From: Candidatus Latescibacterota bacterium
Lineage (GTDB): Bacteria > Latescibacterota > UBA2968 > UBA8231
Assembly (NCBI GenBank): GCA_022826515.1
Contig: JAJDUT010000138.1
Span: 1 to 54,876, forward strand
Reading direction: 5' to 3'
Length of the DNA stretch: 54,876 nucleotides
This document shows, piece by piece, positions 29,088 to 38,165 of this stretch; the first letter of the stretch is position 1, and each line of letters starts with the position of its first letter. The notes beneath the pieces are model-generated. The model saw only the letters and a program-made list of their open reading frames with translations. It searched no databases and had not been told where the DNA came from. The position numbers and the translations under genes were made by a program.

Positions 29088-29696
29088 ATGGACAATTCTC
29101 GCGAAACCGTCCACACCGAGACAGATGCAGCCTTGCGCACCAAAGCACTCGAATCACTCCTAGTCGAAAAGGGCTTGCTTACAACGGATATCATAGACGA
29201 AATCGTGCAGAAATACGAACAAGACGTAGGCCCGCTCAATGGTGCCAAAGTAGTTGCCCGCGCCTGGAGCGACCCGGACTACAAACGCCGGCTACTCGAA
29301 GACGGCACCGCGGCGATTGCCGAGCTAGGTTTCGGCGACGCGCACGGCAGCAAAATCGTCGTGCTGGAAAACACATCCACTGTCCACCACGTCGTCGTTT
29401 GCACCCTTTGCTCCTGTTATCCCTGGTCCGTACTCGGCCTGCCGCCAAATTGGTACAAATCCTACGCGTACCGCTCTCGGGTGGTGCGGGAGCCGAGAGC
29501 GGTCTTGAGGGAATTTGACCTCGATCTACCCGATTCGCTCGAAATCCGCGTATGGGACAGCAACTCAGATCTCCGCTACATGGTGCTGCCCGAACGCCCT
29601 GCTGGCACGGAAGACCACACCGAAGAACAACTCGTTGCGCTCGTCACGCGCGACTCGATGATCGGCGTAGCGAAGATCGAAGCACCGGCAAAGTGA
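29088..29696 (+). CDS. nthA: Nitrile hydratase alpha subunit, cobalt type
   Basis: 202 residues, AAAGGA upstream. The metal-binding motif is [10 protein letters not shown] with Cys105, Cys108, Ser109 and Cys110; Thr at the second position is the cobalt-type signature (iron type has Ser). [40 protein letters not shown] and [20 protein letters not shown] are conserved. Two of the cysteines would be oxidised to sulfinic/sulfenic forms. The activator/metallochaperone (P14K/NhlE-type) gene usually placed after alpha is absent; the next gene is a methionine-biosynthesis fusion. Confidence 0.95.
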   Translation: MDNSRETVHTETDAALRTKALESLLVEKGLLTTDIIDEIVQKYEQDVGPLNGAKVVARAWSDPDYKRRLLEDGTAAIAELGFGDAHGSKIVVLENTSTVHHVVVCTLCSCYPWSVLGLPPNWYKSYAYRSRVVREPRAVLREFDLDLPDSLEIRVWDSNSDLRYMVLPERPAGTEDHTEEQLVALVTRDSMIGVAKIEAPAK

Positions 29697-29706
29697 AGCT
29701 GGGATA

Positions 29707-31605
29707 ATGCAACAAACCGACCGAATGCACCCATTCCTCGCCGCCCTCCACCACCGCCCCTTGCTAGCCGATGGTGCCTTGGGCTCTTATCTGTTCGCGC
29801 TTACCGGCCGCGTCTCCGAGCAAAATCACCTCTACGAAGCCTTCAACCTCACCCGCCCAGAACTCGTCCGCCAACTCCACCTTGAATATCTGCAAGCCGG
29901 TTCCCAATGCCTGACCAGCAATTCCTTTGCCGCCAACGCGACCTATCCCTCGGCTGAGTCCATCGCCGAGATCAACGCGACGGCCGTGCGCTTGGCGCAC
30001 GAGGCCATGGACCAATACCGCCAACAGGCCCAGTGCAGCGATCCTTTGTTCGTCCTCGGCTCCCTAGGCCCGCCCTTGTCGGCGGCCCAATCCCCGCGCA
30101 CGGCTAGCGACCTGTACCGCGCCCAAATCGAGGCCCTCGTCGCCAGCGGCGTCGATGCCCTGTTGTTGGAGACTTTTACCTGCCTCGATCAGGTCACCGC
30201 CCTCTTAGAGCTACTCCAAGACCTCGACAACCCCGCGCCAGTCATCGTCCAGATGGCCTTGCACCAGCGCGACGGCACATGGGAGCAAGCCCCCCAAACA
30301 TATATCCAAACCGCCGCGGCCTTGGGTGCCGATGTCGTGGGCATCAACTGCTGTGCGCTCGCGGAAGCGCGGGCCTTCCTCGACGCAGCGCAAGAATGTG
30401 CATCCGTGCGCGACGGCCAAGTCCAACTCGCGGTCATGCCCAACGGCGGCGAGTTCCGGCGCGTGGGCCATCGCTACCTGACGGGCGTCACCCCCGAGTG
30501 CATGGGGCGCTTTGCCCGCGAAATGGCGCACCAAGGCGTGCGCCTCATCGGCGGCTGTTGCGAGGTCCATCTCCCCCACATCCACGAGATGCACAACTAC
30601 CTCCACGGTCTTGCGGCCGGGGAGCGCATCGTCCCGTTGGCAAGGACGCCGGACCAGCCACCAACCGCCGCAGCCGCCAAGCGCCGCAACGGCCCATTCT
30701 CGCGCAAGCTCTTCGACGGCCAATTCGCCGTCAGCGTCGAGTTGCTACCCCCGCGCGGCACCGGCGGGCTGAAAGCCCGGCTCGCTTTTATCGCCGAGTT
30801 GGCCGCCTCGGGCTTGGCCGATGCCTTGGACATAACCGATGGCTCGCGCGGCATTCCCCTCATGCCACCGGGCGATTTCATCCACCTCATCCGCCGCCGC
30901 CTGCATTGGGAGCGCGACCGCCTCGAACTAATTCCCCACTGTACCAGCCGCGACCTCAACGTCATGGGGTTGCAAAGCCGGCTCATCGGCTACTGGGCCA
31001 ACCGCATCCACAACGTCCTCTTCATCACCGGCGACCCCCCGAAAATGGCCCCGACCTATCCGCGCTCCACCGCTGTTTTCGACCTCGACTCCGCCGCCCT
31101 CATTCGCTATACCCACGCCTTTCTCAATGCTGGATTGGACTTTGGCGGCCAACCGCTCGGCTCGCACCGCGACCCCCGCACCCGCTTTACCATTGGCACG
31201 GGCTGCGAGCCAGAAGCCCTTGATCGCCAGTGCGAGTGGGAGCGGCTGGCCCGCAAAATTGACGCGGGAGCCGATTACGTAATGACCCAGCCGACCTTTA
31301 ACCGCAAAGCTCTAGCGGCCCTAGCCCCTTATCGCGCTCAGGTGCCGATCATTGTGGGGGTCATGGTGCTGCGGGGGTTGGAACACGCCCGGCGCATTGC
31401 CGAGGTGCCCGGCGTGGTTGTGCCGGAAGCGATTTTTGCCAAGCTAGCCGCGTATGCGGACCCGACCGATCAAGCTAAAGCGGGCGTCGAATTGGCTACC
31501 GAGCAAGTGCGTCAAGTCCGTGCGGAAGGCTGGAGCGGACTGTACCTGATGTCGCCGGCCGGGCACCAGCCAGTACTAGCGGTACTCAAGCGAGGGCTGG
31601 ACTGA
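29707..31605 (+). CDS. Bifunctional homocysteine S-methyltransferase / methylenetetrahydrofolate reductase
   Basis: 632 residues with two enzymes fused. Residues 15-300: Hcy S-methyltransferase barrel, LADGALGSYLFA, SFAANATYP, and zinc cysteines in GINCCALAEA and IGGCCEVH. Residues 330-632: MTHFR barrel, FAVSVELLPPRGTG, ITDGSRGIPLMPPG, IPHCTSRDLN, LFITGDPPK, IGTGCEP, YVMTQPTFN, IIVGVMVL. The same architecture occurs as YitJ-type proteins in several phyla. It would reduce methylene-THF and use the methyl group for methionine, a B12-independent route. Start 10 bp after nthA; co-transcription possible. Confidence 0.92.
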   Translation: MQQTDRMHPFLAALHHRPLLADGALGSYLFALTGRVSEQNHLYEAFNLTRPELVRQLHLEYLQAGSQCLTSNSFAANATYPSAESIAEINATAVRLAHEAMDQYRQQAQCSDPLFVLGSLGPPLSAAQSPRTASDLYRAQIEALVASGVDALLLETFTCLDQVTALLELLQDLDNPAPVIVQMALHQRDGTWEQAPQTYIQTAAALGADVVGINCCALAEARAFLDAAQECASVRDGQVQLAVMPNGGEFRRVGHRYLTGVTPECMGRFAREMAHQGVRLIGGCCEVHLPHIHEMHNYLHGLAAGERIVPLARTPDQPPTAAAAKRRNGPFSRKLFDGQFAVSVELLPPRGTGGLKARLAFIAELAASGLADALDITDGSRGIPLMPPGDFIHLIRRRLHWERDRLELIPHCTSRDLNVMGLQSRLIGYWANRIHNVLFITGDPPKMAPTYPRSTAVFDLDSAALIRYTHAFLNAGLDFGGQPLGSHRDPRTRFTIGTGCEPEALDRQCEWERLARKIDAGADYVMTQPTFNRKALAALAPYRAQVPIIVGVMVLRGLEHARRIAEVPGVVVPEAIFAKLAAYADPTDQAKAGVELATEQVRQVRAEGWSGLYLMSPAGHQPVLAVLKRGLD

Positions 31606-31655
31606 ACGCACGTTGCACAAACCGCCCGGCGCTCATCTGCGGATCATCTTGTGAA

Positions 31656-32978
31656 TTAGGCCGCCGACACAGCGCAGAATTTGCGCTGCACAAAACGCAG
31701 CGCGGCTTGGTAGTTGTCGAGCCGCCCGTCCAACTGGGCATCCTCGACCGCGGCGAGAATTTCCCTAAACAGGGGTCCAGGAGCAAAGCCCAAGGCAATG
31801 AGGTCGCTTCCCGTGAGCAACGCCGGTGGGCGCAGATGCTCCTTTTTTAGGGCGGCCAACTGCGCTTGGCAAAACTCGTACAGGTCGAGCTTGCCGTGGC
31901 TGGCCAAGCAATCGGCGCGATGCAATTCGAGCAACTCGGGAAAGTGCGGCTCGCGCAAGAGGCGCACCAGCGTGCTCGGGCGCATCTGGCGCACGTGGCT
32001 TATCCGCATGTGGTCGGCCACCAGCGTGCCGATGACCCGCCGCGCTTCGTTGGACATCCGCAGCCGCCCGCAGATCGCCGCCGCCATTTTGGCCCCAACC
32101 GCGTCGTGCCCGTGGAAGCGGATGCGCTCGGCTCGCACTATAGTCGATGGCTTGCCAATGTCGTGCAGCAACGCGCTCCAAGCCAACTCAGCCGATGGCG
32201 CGTCGAGGTGTTCAAACAGAAGCTGGACGTGGGTCCACACGTCGCCTTCGGGATGGAATTCAGCATCTTGCGGCACGCCGCGCATGGCCGCGACTTCTGG
32301 CAGCACGGCTTGCAGCAGGCCCGACTGGTCCAACAGGCGCAGGCCGCACCCGGCCCCGCCCTCGGTCAACAGCAGGGTTAGCTCGTCGCGGATGCGCTCA
32401 GCACTGACGCTGGCAATGGACTCGACCTGAGCACAAAGCGCGTCCCACGTCGCGGGTTCGATGGTAAAACCGAGCCGGGCGGCAAAGCGCACGGCCCGCA
32501 ACAAGCGCAGATGGTCTTCGGCAAAGCGCGCGGCCGGATCGCCGATGGCGCGGATGATCTTATCGCGGAGGTCGCGCTGTCCGCCGACGTAATCGAGCAG
32601 TTCGCCGCTATCCGGGTCGTAGAACAAGCCGTTGATGGTAAAGTCGCGGCGCGCGGCATCGGCGCGGGCGTCGGCTGGCTCGATGGATGCAGGACGGCGG
32701 CTATCGCGGTACGGGCCATCGCTGCGAAAGCGCGCAACTTCGTAGTCGCCCTCGTCGAGCACCACCAATGAGATACCAAACTGCGCACCCACCGGCACCG
32801 TGTGCTCAAAGAGCGCAGCCACCTCTTCGGGCCCGGCATCCGTAGCCACATCCCAGTCCTTGGGCACGCGCCCCAACGCCAAGTCGCGCACGCAACCACC
32901 GGCTAGCAGCGCTTGGAAGTCGGCCCGGCGCAAGGTCTCGACAACGCGCAGTGCCCCAGCGTCTATATCCGCGTCCAT
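31656..32978 (-). CDS. cca: CCA tRNA nucleotidyltransferase (poly(A) polymerase family, HD-containing)
   Basis: 440 residues from ATG 32978. Class II nucleotidyltransferase core: LLAGGCVRDLALGRVPKDWD with GG and DxD, RRDFTINGLFYD, DPAARFAEDHLRLLRAVRFA (template motif RxxED..R..R..RF). The HD domain is WSALLHDIGKP and HGHDAVGAKM. It adds or repairs the 3' CCA of tRNAs; the HD domain may remove cyclic phosphates. The RF motifs do not clearly tell CCA-adding from A-adding. It starts one base after the FN3 lipoprotein stop, an unusual operon partner. Confidence 0.92.
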   Translation of the reverse strand: MDADIDAGALRVVETLRRADFQALLAGGCVRDLALGRVPKDWDVATDAGPEEVAALFEHTVPVGAQFGISLVVLDEGDYEVARFRSDGPYRDSRRPASIEPADARADAARRDFTINGLFYDPDSGELLDYVGGQRDLRDKIIRAIGDPAARFAEDHLRLLRAVRFAARLGFTIEPATWDALCAQVESIASVSAERIRDELTLLLTEGGAGCGLRLLDQSGLLQAVLPEVAAMRGVPQDAEFHPEGDVWTHVQLLFEHLDAPSAELAWSALLHDIGKPSTIVRAERIRFHGHDAVGAKMAAAICGRLRMSNEARRVIGTLVADHMRISHVRQMRPSTLVRLLREPHFPELLELHRADCLASHGKLDLYEFCQAQLAALKKEHLRPPALLTGSDLIALGFAPGPLFREILAAVEDAQLDGRLDNYQAALRFVQRKFCAVSAA

Positions 32979-32979
32979 C

Positions 32980-33966
32980 CTACTCAGCCATCTTAAAACT
33001 CTCAACCCGACTCACCGAATTCTCGATCCCCTCGGCGTGCGTACTGGCTACGACCTTCCAGTAGTACACTTGTCCGGGTTCGAGCGCGACCAAGCGCCCA
33101 TCCTTAATGCGACCGGTAAATACGGCCGTTGTATCGCTCGTCAGCGGTATGTCCGACACTTCGCCACTGATCAGCGAGGTGGTGACAATCACCCGAAATG
33201 CGCGCGCCTCGGGCAAGCGATTCCAAGTAAAGGTCAACGGTGCCGCGGCCTCTTGTCCGGCGACCGGGACCAACGGCACCGGCGAGGACAGCGCGACATC
33301 GCTTACTTCCTCGGAGGCCCTGCTTTCTTTGCCGCCGAGATCTATCGCCGTAATTCGGTAGTAGTACACCGTGCCGACCTCGATCTCCGCGTCGATGAAG
33401 CCCAGCCCCGACACCTGCATGAGCAAATGCTCAAGGGTCGGCGTGAAACCCTGCTCAGTCGAGCGATAGATCCGGTACCCTGCCAGATCGGTCTCCGCAT
33501 TGTCATCCCAATCGAGGGCGATGTCGAGTTGTCCGAGTACTTCGAGGTGGCGCGCTACAGCACGCACCGAAGTCGGCACCTGCGGAGTCAAGCTGTTGAG
33601 GGGCTGGCCGCTGACGGCATTCGAGGGGTCGCTCTCGCCGCCGCCGTTTATCGCGGTTACTCGATAGGTGTACTCCAGTTCGTATCGCAGCCCCTGATCC
33701 TTGTATCGGGTCTCAAACGTGGAGTCAATGGCTGCGGCCGCGTCGTCTCCGACCGAGCGATAGACGACGTAGAGCACCTCGCCATCGCCCTCGACAGCCT
33801 GCCAATTGAGCCATACCTCGCCGTCGCCGATGCGCTCCACACTCAGCGCACGCGGTGCTGGCGGCGGCTCGGTGGTCGCAACCGGGCTGGTGCCCTTTTC
33901 GCCATCGCCGCCGCAGTGCCACAATCCGACGGCGACGGCAATCCATGCAAATTTTAGGCGTTTCAT
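32980..33966 (-). CDS. Fibronectin type III domain lipoprotein
   Basis: 328 residues, GGGGAGG upstream of ATG. N-terminus MKRLKFAWIAVAVGLWHCGG gives a hydrophobic segment with lipobox-like Cys18. Then at least three FN3-like domains: PPPAPRALSVERIGDGEVWL ... YTYRVTAINGGGESDPSNAV (about 35-120), PTSVRAVARHLEVLGQLDIA ... YYYRITAIDLGGKESRASEE (about 130-225) and a third ending YYWKVVASTHAEGIE. Envelope-exposed binding or scaffold role is inferred. Its stop is 1 bp from the cca start. Confidence 0.85.
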   Translation of the reverse strand: MKRLKFAWIAVAVGLWHCGGDGEKGTSPVATTEPPPAPRALSVERIGDGEVWLNWQAVEGDGEVLYVVYRSVGDDAAAAIDSTFETRYKDQGLRYELEYTYRVTAINGGGESDPSNAVSGQPLNSLTPQVPTSVRAVARHLEVLGQLDIALDWDDNAETDLAGYRIYRSTEQGFTPTLEHLLMQVSGLGFIDAEIEVGTVYYYRITAIDLGGKESRASEEVSDVALSSPVPLVPVAGQEAAAPLTFTWNRLPEARAFRVIVTTSLISGEVSDIPLTSDTTAVFTGRIKDGRLVALEPGQVYYWKVVASTHAEGIENSVSRVESFKMAE

Positions 33967-34041
33967 GTTTTCTACCTCCCCAGATAGATTAATCGCCTCT
34001 CTGCAAAAGTACCATTAGCCGCCCAAAATGGGCAAGCACTT

Positions 34042-34070
34042 TTGACAAGTAGCCGCCCCGAACTTATTGT
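34042..34070 (+). promoter_or_regulatory. Sigma70-type promoter giving a leaderless mRNA
   Basis: TTGACA (34042-34047), 17-bp spacer, TATTGT (34065-34070). Transcription would begin near 34077, which is the A of the ATG of the next gene. No Shine-Dalgarno sequence precedes that ATG, so a leaderless transcript fits both observations. Confidence 0.6.
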
Positions 34071-34076
34071 GTCGCT

Positions 34077-34952
34077 ATGGTATCCTTGCTCTATATCGCC
34101 CTGTGTGCGCTGGTGCCTTTAGGCGCGGCTGTCGTACTTTTTTTGGTCGAGTACCAAACCCAATACGCGGCCCGCTACATCGGTCAATACCTGATGCAGC
34201 AAAACCCCAAGCGCCAGCCGGGCGGGGCGCTTTGGCAGGGCATTCTCGCCAGCCGGCAGACCCGCATGGCCCTGTCCGACTCGCTGGCCCAAGCTCCCCT
34301 AGAACCGAGCCAAACCCCGCTGCCGGTCTTGCAAAATCACTACCAACTTCAGTACCACGGCACCCACGCGGCGTTCTTTTCGGTCGTGCGGCGCGACACC
34401 GCCCTGCAACCCGATCACCTCAGCCCAGCGATCCGGCGCGAGCTCGCCTATTCCCTACAGATTTACGAGCAGGGTCGCTACCTGCTAACCCAAGCCATCG
34501 TCCCCGGTGAGGAATTGCATCTCCACGCCCTCGTCAATGTGCAAATGGCCCTAGAGGACGGCTCGCTCTTCTACCAACTCCACAAGTGGCTGCGAGCAAA
34601 AGACGAGCCTGAAGCCTGGACCTTTCTCAAGATGAAAGAGGAAGACATGGCCTACTGGCGCGAGCACCTAGCGCCGATTTTGGGTGCCAATCCCGAGCGG
34701 GCGCAAAGCGAAGCCGGACCAATCGTCACCGAAGCCCTAGCGCAGATCGTGCAAGCCCGAGCCGACTCGCTGCGCCAAGGCAAACTCAGGCGCCTGCTGG
34801 CGGCCTGGGATCGCGCCGACGGCTTTGAACTGCGCTTGACGCACGCTGGCGACCAATTCGCCGCGTACGCGCTCGTGCCGGGCTATGAGGCCACCGCGCT
34901 CTTGCTGCCAGCCCAACTCGTGCAACAACGCCTCGGACTAGAAGAACAATGA
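34077..34952 (+). CDS. Membrane-anchored protein of unknown function upstream of PBP1A
   Basis: 291 residues. One N-terminal transmembrane helix (LLYIALCALVPLGAAVVLFL), then a soluble, mostly helical region with YQTQYAARYIGQYLMQQNPK and YQLHKWLRAKDEPEAWTFLK. I do not recognise the family. Its end overlaps the PBP1A ATG by ATGA, so it is translationally coupled to that gene and may assist peptidoglycan synthesis or envelope function; this rests on context alone. Promoter and leaderless start as described at 34042-34070. Confidence 0.75.
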   Translation: MVSLLYIALCALVPLGAAVVLFLVEYQTQYAARYIGQYLMQQNPKRQPGGALWQGILASRQTRMALSDSLAQAPLEPSQTPLPVLQNHYQLQYHGTHAAFFSVVRRDTALQPDHLSPAIRRELAYSLQIYEQGRYLLTQAIVPGEELHLHALVNVQMALEDGSLFYQLHKWLRAKDEPEAWTFLKMKEEDMAYWREHLAPILGANPERAQSEAGPIVTEALAQIVQARADSLRQGKLRRLLAAWDRADGFELRLTHAGDQFAAYALVPGYEATALLLPAQLVQQRLGLEEQ

Positions 34953-36991
34953 GACGCGCCCTGCTCATCGGCGTGGTCCTGACCGTGTTCCTCGTCTTGG
35001 CGGGCGGGGCGGGAGTGGGGTACGCCATCTGGCGCATGGCCCCGAACTTGCCCAGCTTGCCCACAGATCCGCACGAATTGGGCATCCGCCCCGGCACCGA
35101 GATGTACGCGGCCTCGGGCGAGCGCATCTACACCTTTAACCAGAGCCGCCAATGGGTGCCCCTCGAACGCATCAGCCCCTACGTGGCCCAGGCCCTCATC
35201 GCCACCGAGGACGCACGTTTTTACCACCATCGCGGCGTTGACCTGCTGGCTATTGTCGGCGCGGTGCGCGACAACCTGCGCGGCGGCAGCATCACGCGCG
35301 GCGGCAGCACCTTGACCCAACAGCTCGTCAAGCGCCTGTTCTTTTCGCCGCAAAAAACCCTTGAACGCAAGCTGTCGGAAGCACTCCTCACCGTGCAATT
35401 AGAGGCATTCTTTGCCGCCTCGTACCCAGACACCAACGCTGCCGGCCATCCGGCGTACAAAGATCGTCTCATAGAGTTGTACCTCAACGAGGTCTTCTAC
35501 GGCACCAACGCCTACGGCATTTACGACGCCGCAATCACCTTCTTCGATACGACCCCCGACTCGTTGAGCCTGCCCCGCGCCGCCATGCTCATCGGCCAGA
35601 TCAACGCCCCGACCGCGTACAACCCCCTGCGGCATCCCGAACGAGCCACCGAGCGGCTACAACACGTGTTCGACCGCTTAGTCGCCAGCGGCTTCCTCGA
35701 TCCGGCGACGCGCCGGGAATACGCCGCCCTCCGAGCCGAAGACCTCGTCAATCCCGGCTACCCGCCCCGCAACCCGGTGCCCTATTGGGTCGAAGCCATC
35801 AACGCGGAAATCGTCCAGCAGTGGGGGCCGGCCGCTTTGCACTACGGAAGCCTGAAGGTCTATACCACCTTGGACATTGCCATGCAAGAAGCGGCCGAAG
35901 AAGCCGTGACCAAGGGGCTGGTCGAGCTGGATGAGCGGCTGGGCTTTAAGCCCTATGCGGAAGCGTCGATGGCCGATCGTCCGGCTTACGTCCAAGGCGC
36001 GTTGGTGTGCCTATCGCAGACCGGGAAAGTGCTGGCTATGGTCGGGGGTCGGGACATTTTCGTCAGCTACTACAACCGGGCGCTCACCGCCCGCCGCCAA
36101 CCCGGCTCCGGCTTTAAGCCGATAGCTTATCTAGCCGCATTGGAAGCGGGCAAAATAAGCCCAGTCACCGTCTTTAACGACCAGCGGCGCACCTATATCG
36201 TCAACGGACGAAAGTGGCAACCGCGCAACTTTAAGGACATCTACTTGGGACGGACGACTGCGGCGTGGGCCTTAGTCAAATCAGCCAACGCCACGACCGT
36301 CCAAATCTCCGAACTCGTCGGCCCGGAGCGCATCGTCGAGACAGCCCATCGCTTGGGTTTTGCCGGGCCCATAGGAGCGTATAGAAGCATCGCCCTAGGC
36401 GTTGCCGAAGTCTCCGTGTTGGAAATGGCCGCGGCGTATGGGACTTTTGCCAACTACGGCTTGCAGGTAACGCCGGCCTTGATAGAGCGGATTGTCGATG
36501 CCGAGGGCCAGCCGATCTTTACTCACCAGCCGCAGATCCGCCAAGCCATCGCACCCGACTTAGCCGCGCAGATGGTCCACCTTTTGCGCCAGACCGTGGA
36601 CCGCGGCACCGGCCACCGAGTACGCGCATCGGGCTTTGCGCGGCCAACCGCCGGCAAGACCGGCACGACCAACGACAATACCGACGCTTGGTTTACGGGC
36701 TTCACACCGGACTTAGTAGCCAGCGTCTGGGTGGGGTTCGACGACCGCCGCACCCATAAACTAGTGGATACGCGCAAAGTGCAAATCACCGGCGGCAGCG
36801 GTGCCGTGCCCATCTGGGCGGATTTTATGATTGCGGTAAACGAAGGGCGGCCCGAAAAGGATTTTGACGTGCCCGAGGACGTGACAATCTACGACGTGGA
36901 CCCCAGCACCGGCGCGGTAAGCACCAAGCCCAACAAGGACGGAGCACAGCCGCTGTCTGTAGCCCTGCGCCGAGGCGAGCGGCCCAACTAA
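34949..36991 (+). CDS. Penicillin-binding protein 1A-type bifunctional transglycosylase/transpeptidase
   Basis: 680 residues, within the usual class A PBP range. N-terminal TM helix (LLIGVVLTVFLVLAGGAGVG). GT51 domain: ATEDARFYHHRGVD near residue 85 with the catalytic Glu, GGSTLTQQLVKRLFFS, RKLSEALLTVQLE, IELYLNEVFYG. Transpeptidase domain: PGSGFKPIAYL (SxxK, near 386), KSANATT (SxN, near 445), AGKTGTTND (KTG, near 569), VWVGFDD. It polymerises and crosslinks peptidoglycan outside the inner membrane, so the organism has a peptidoglycan wall. Confidence 0.96.
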   Translation: MRRALLIGVVLTVFLVLAGGAGVGYAIWRMAPNLPSLPTDPHELGIRPGTEMYAASGERIYTFNQSRQWVPLERISPYVAQALIATEDARFYHHRGVDLLAIVGAVRDNLRGGSITRGGSTLTQQLVKRLFFSPQKTLERKLSEALLTVQLEAFFAASYPDTNAAGHPAYKDRLIELYLNEVFYGTNAYGIYDAAITFFDTTPDSLSLPRAAMLIGQINAPTAYNPLRHPERATERLQHVFDRLVASGFLDPATRREYAALRAEDLVNPGYPPRNPVPYWVEAINAEIVQQWGPAALHYGSLKVYTTLDIAMQEAAEEAVTKGLVELDERLGFKPYAEASMADRPAYVQGALVCLSQTGKVLAMVGGRDIFVSYYNRALTARRQPGSGFKPIAYLAALEAGKISPVTVFNDQRRTYIVNGRKWQPRNFKDIYLGRTTAAWALVKSANATTVQISELVGPERIVETAHRLGFAGPIGAYRSIALGVAEVSVLEMAAAYGTFANYGLQVTPALIERIVDAEGQPIFTHQPQIRQAIAPDLAAQMVHLLRQTVDRGTGHRVRASGFARPTAGKTGTTNDNTDAWFTGFTPDLVASVWVGFDDRRTHKLVDTRKVQITGGSGAVPIWADFMIAVNEGRPEKDFDVPEDVTIYDVDPSTGAVSTKPNKDGAQPLSVALRRGERPN

Positions 36992-36994
36992 CCA

Positions 36995-38101
36995 CTATTC
37001 AACGGCGGCCAAAACCTCGCGCACCCGCCGCGCCACAATATCTTCCTCACCCGGCTCCATCATATAGGGATTGATCCCAAAGCCGCTCTCGTGGGCGGCG
37101 ATCTCGATCCGCGGTTGGCCAGCCGATAGCTGGCGCGCCAGCTCGTGGCCGCTGAGCGCTAGCTGGTCTCGATCCCAGCGCACCGCCAAGTTCGGCGCAA
37201 CATTCGAACGCCCGGGCTGATTGACCTGCGTCGCCACTGAGGGGAACTTTTCCACTGCGTCGGCGATGACCGCCAGCCGCCGCTCCCACTCCCGCCACTC
37301 GGCCGCGTGGTCGCGCACCACCCACTGCTCCACCGCGGCCAACAACCCCATGATTTCTTCCTTGCCCGCCTTCATCGGCCTCCCCAGCGCGTGGTGCGGT
37401 GCCCCATTGAGGAAAGCGGCCTGCAACAACTCCTTGCGGCCCAAGACCAAGCCCGACGCCTGCGGCCCGCGCAGGCACTTGCCGCCCGAATAGGCTACCG
37501 CATCGGCTCCCTGCTCCAGATACCAGTTGGGCACATCCGGTCGCTCGGCCGCGGCATCGACAAACGTCGGCACGCCGTGCCGCTGCCCGACCGCAGCCAT
37601 ATCTGCCACCGAGATCTGGCCGCGCTCAGCCGCATCGCCAAACACCAACAGCATGGCCGTGCGATCCGATAGCGCAGCCTCTAGATCGGCGAGCGTCTCA
37701 ACCTCGATTATTTCGACGCCGACCATGCGCACGGCGTGATCGTACACGTGGCGGTGGCTCGGCTGGACGAGGACTTGGTTTTTCATGCCCGTAGTGTCGG
37801 GCAACCGCGCCATTTTCTCGGGGTCCGTGCCAGCCACGCAAGCGGCCGTAACTTGGCTCAACGCCGCAGCGCAACCATTGGTAACAAGCCCCCACTCGCA
37901 CTGCATCAACTCGCCGATGCGCGCTCCGACGGCTTCCATCAGCTCGTCGAGGTGGACGTATTGCTTGGAGCCCTCGACCATGGCCTGCCGCACCTCCGGC
38001 AAAATTAGCGAGCCGCTGATGATGGTATAAGTGCCCTGGCAGTTGATCAGGGGGCGCACGCCGAGGCTTTCGTAGGTTGGATATGCTAGTTGGCCGCTCA
38101 T
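36995..38101 (-). CDS. SelA-like PLP-dependent enzyme (aminotransferase class V fold)
   Basis: 368 residues, AAAGG before ATG. LGVRPLINCQGTYTIISGSL resembles the N-terminus of the L-seryl-tRNA(Sec) selenium transferase-like family; VTNGCAAALSQVTAACVAGT and AVAYSGGKCLRGPQASGLVL with the PLP lysine confirm. True SelA is about 460 residues with an N-terminal tRNA-binding domain, absent here, so a small-molecule enzyme such as D-glucosaminate-6-phosphate ammonia-lyase (DgaE-like) is more likely. Convergent with PBP1A, 3 bp apart. Precedes no selB or selD. Confidence 0.82.
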   Translation of the reverse strand: MSGQLAYPTYESLGVRPLINCQGTYTIISGSLILPEVRQAMVEGSKQYVHLDELMEAVGARIGELMQCEWGLVTNGCAAALSQVTAACVAGTDPEKMARLPDTTGMKNQVLVQPSHRHVYDHAVRMVGVEIIEVETLADLEAALSDRTAMLLVFGDAAERGQISVADMAAVGQRHGVPTFVDAAAERPDVPNWYLEQGADAVAYSGGKCLRGPQASGLVLGRKELLQAAFLNGAPHHALGRPMKAGKEEIMGLLAAVEQWVVRDHAAEWREWERRLAVIADAVEKFPSVATQVNQPGRSNVAPNLAVRWDRDQLALSGHELARQLSAGQPRIEIAAHESGFGINPYMMEPGEEDIVARRVREVLAAVE

Positions 38102-38165
38102 TAGTAGCCTTTCTCCAGAAACGCCGTTAAATCAATCTGTCCACGCTGGGAGAATTCAAGGAAGC

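Noticed and set aside
36995..38101. Selenocysteine machinery (true SelA)
   Set aside because: The protein lacks the N-terminal tRNA-binding domain and no selB, selC or selD is nearby, so a small-molecule PLP enzyme is more likely.
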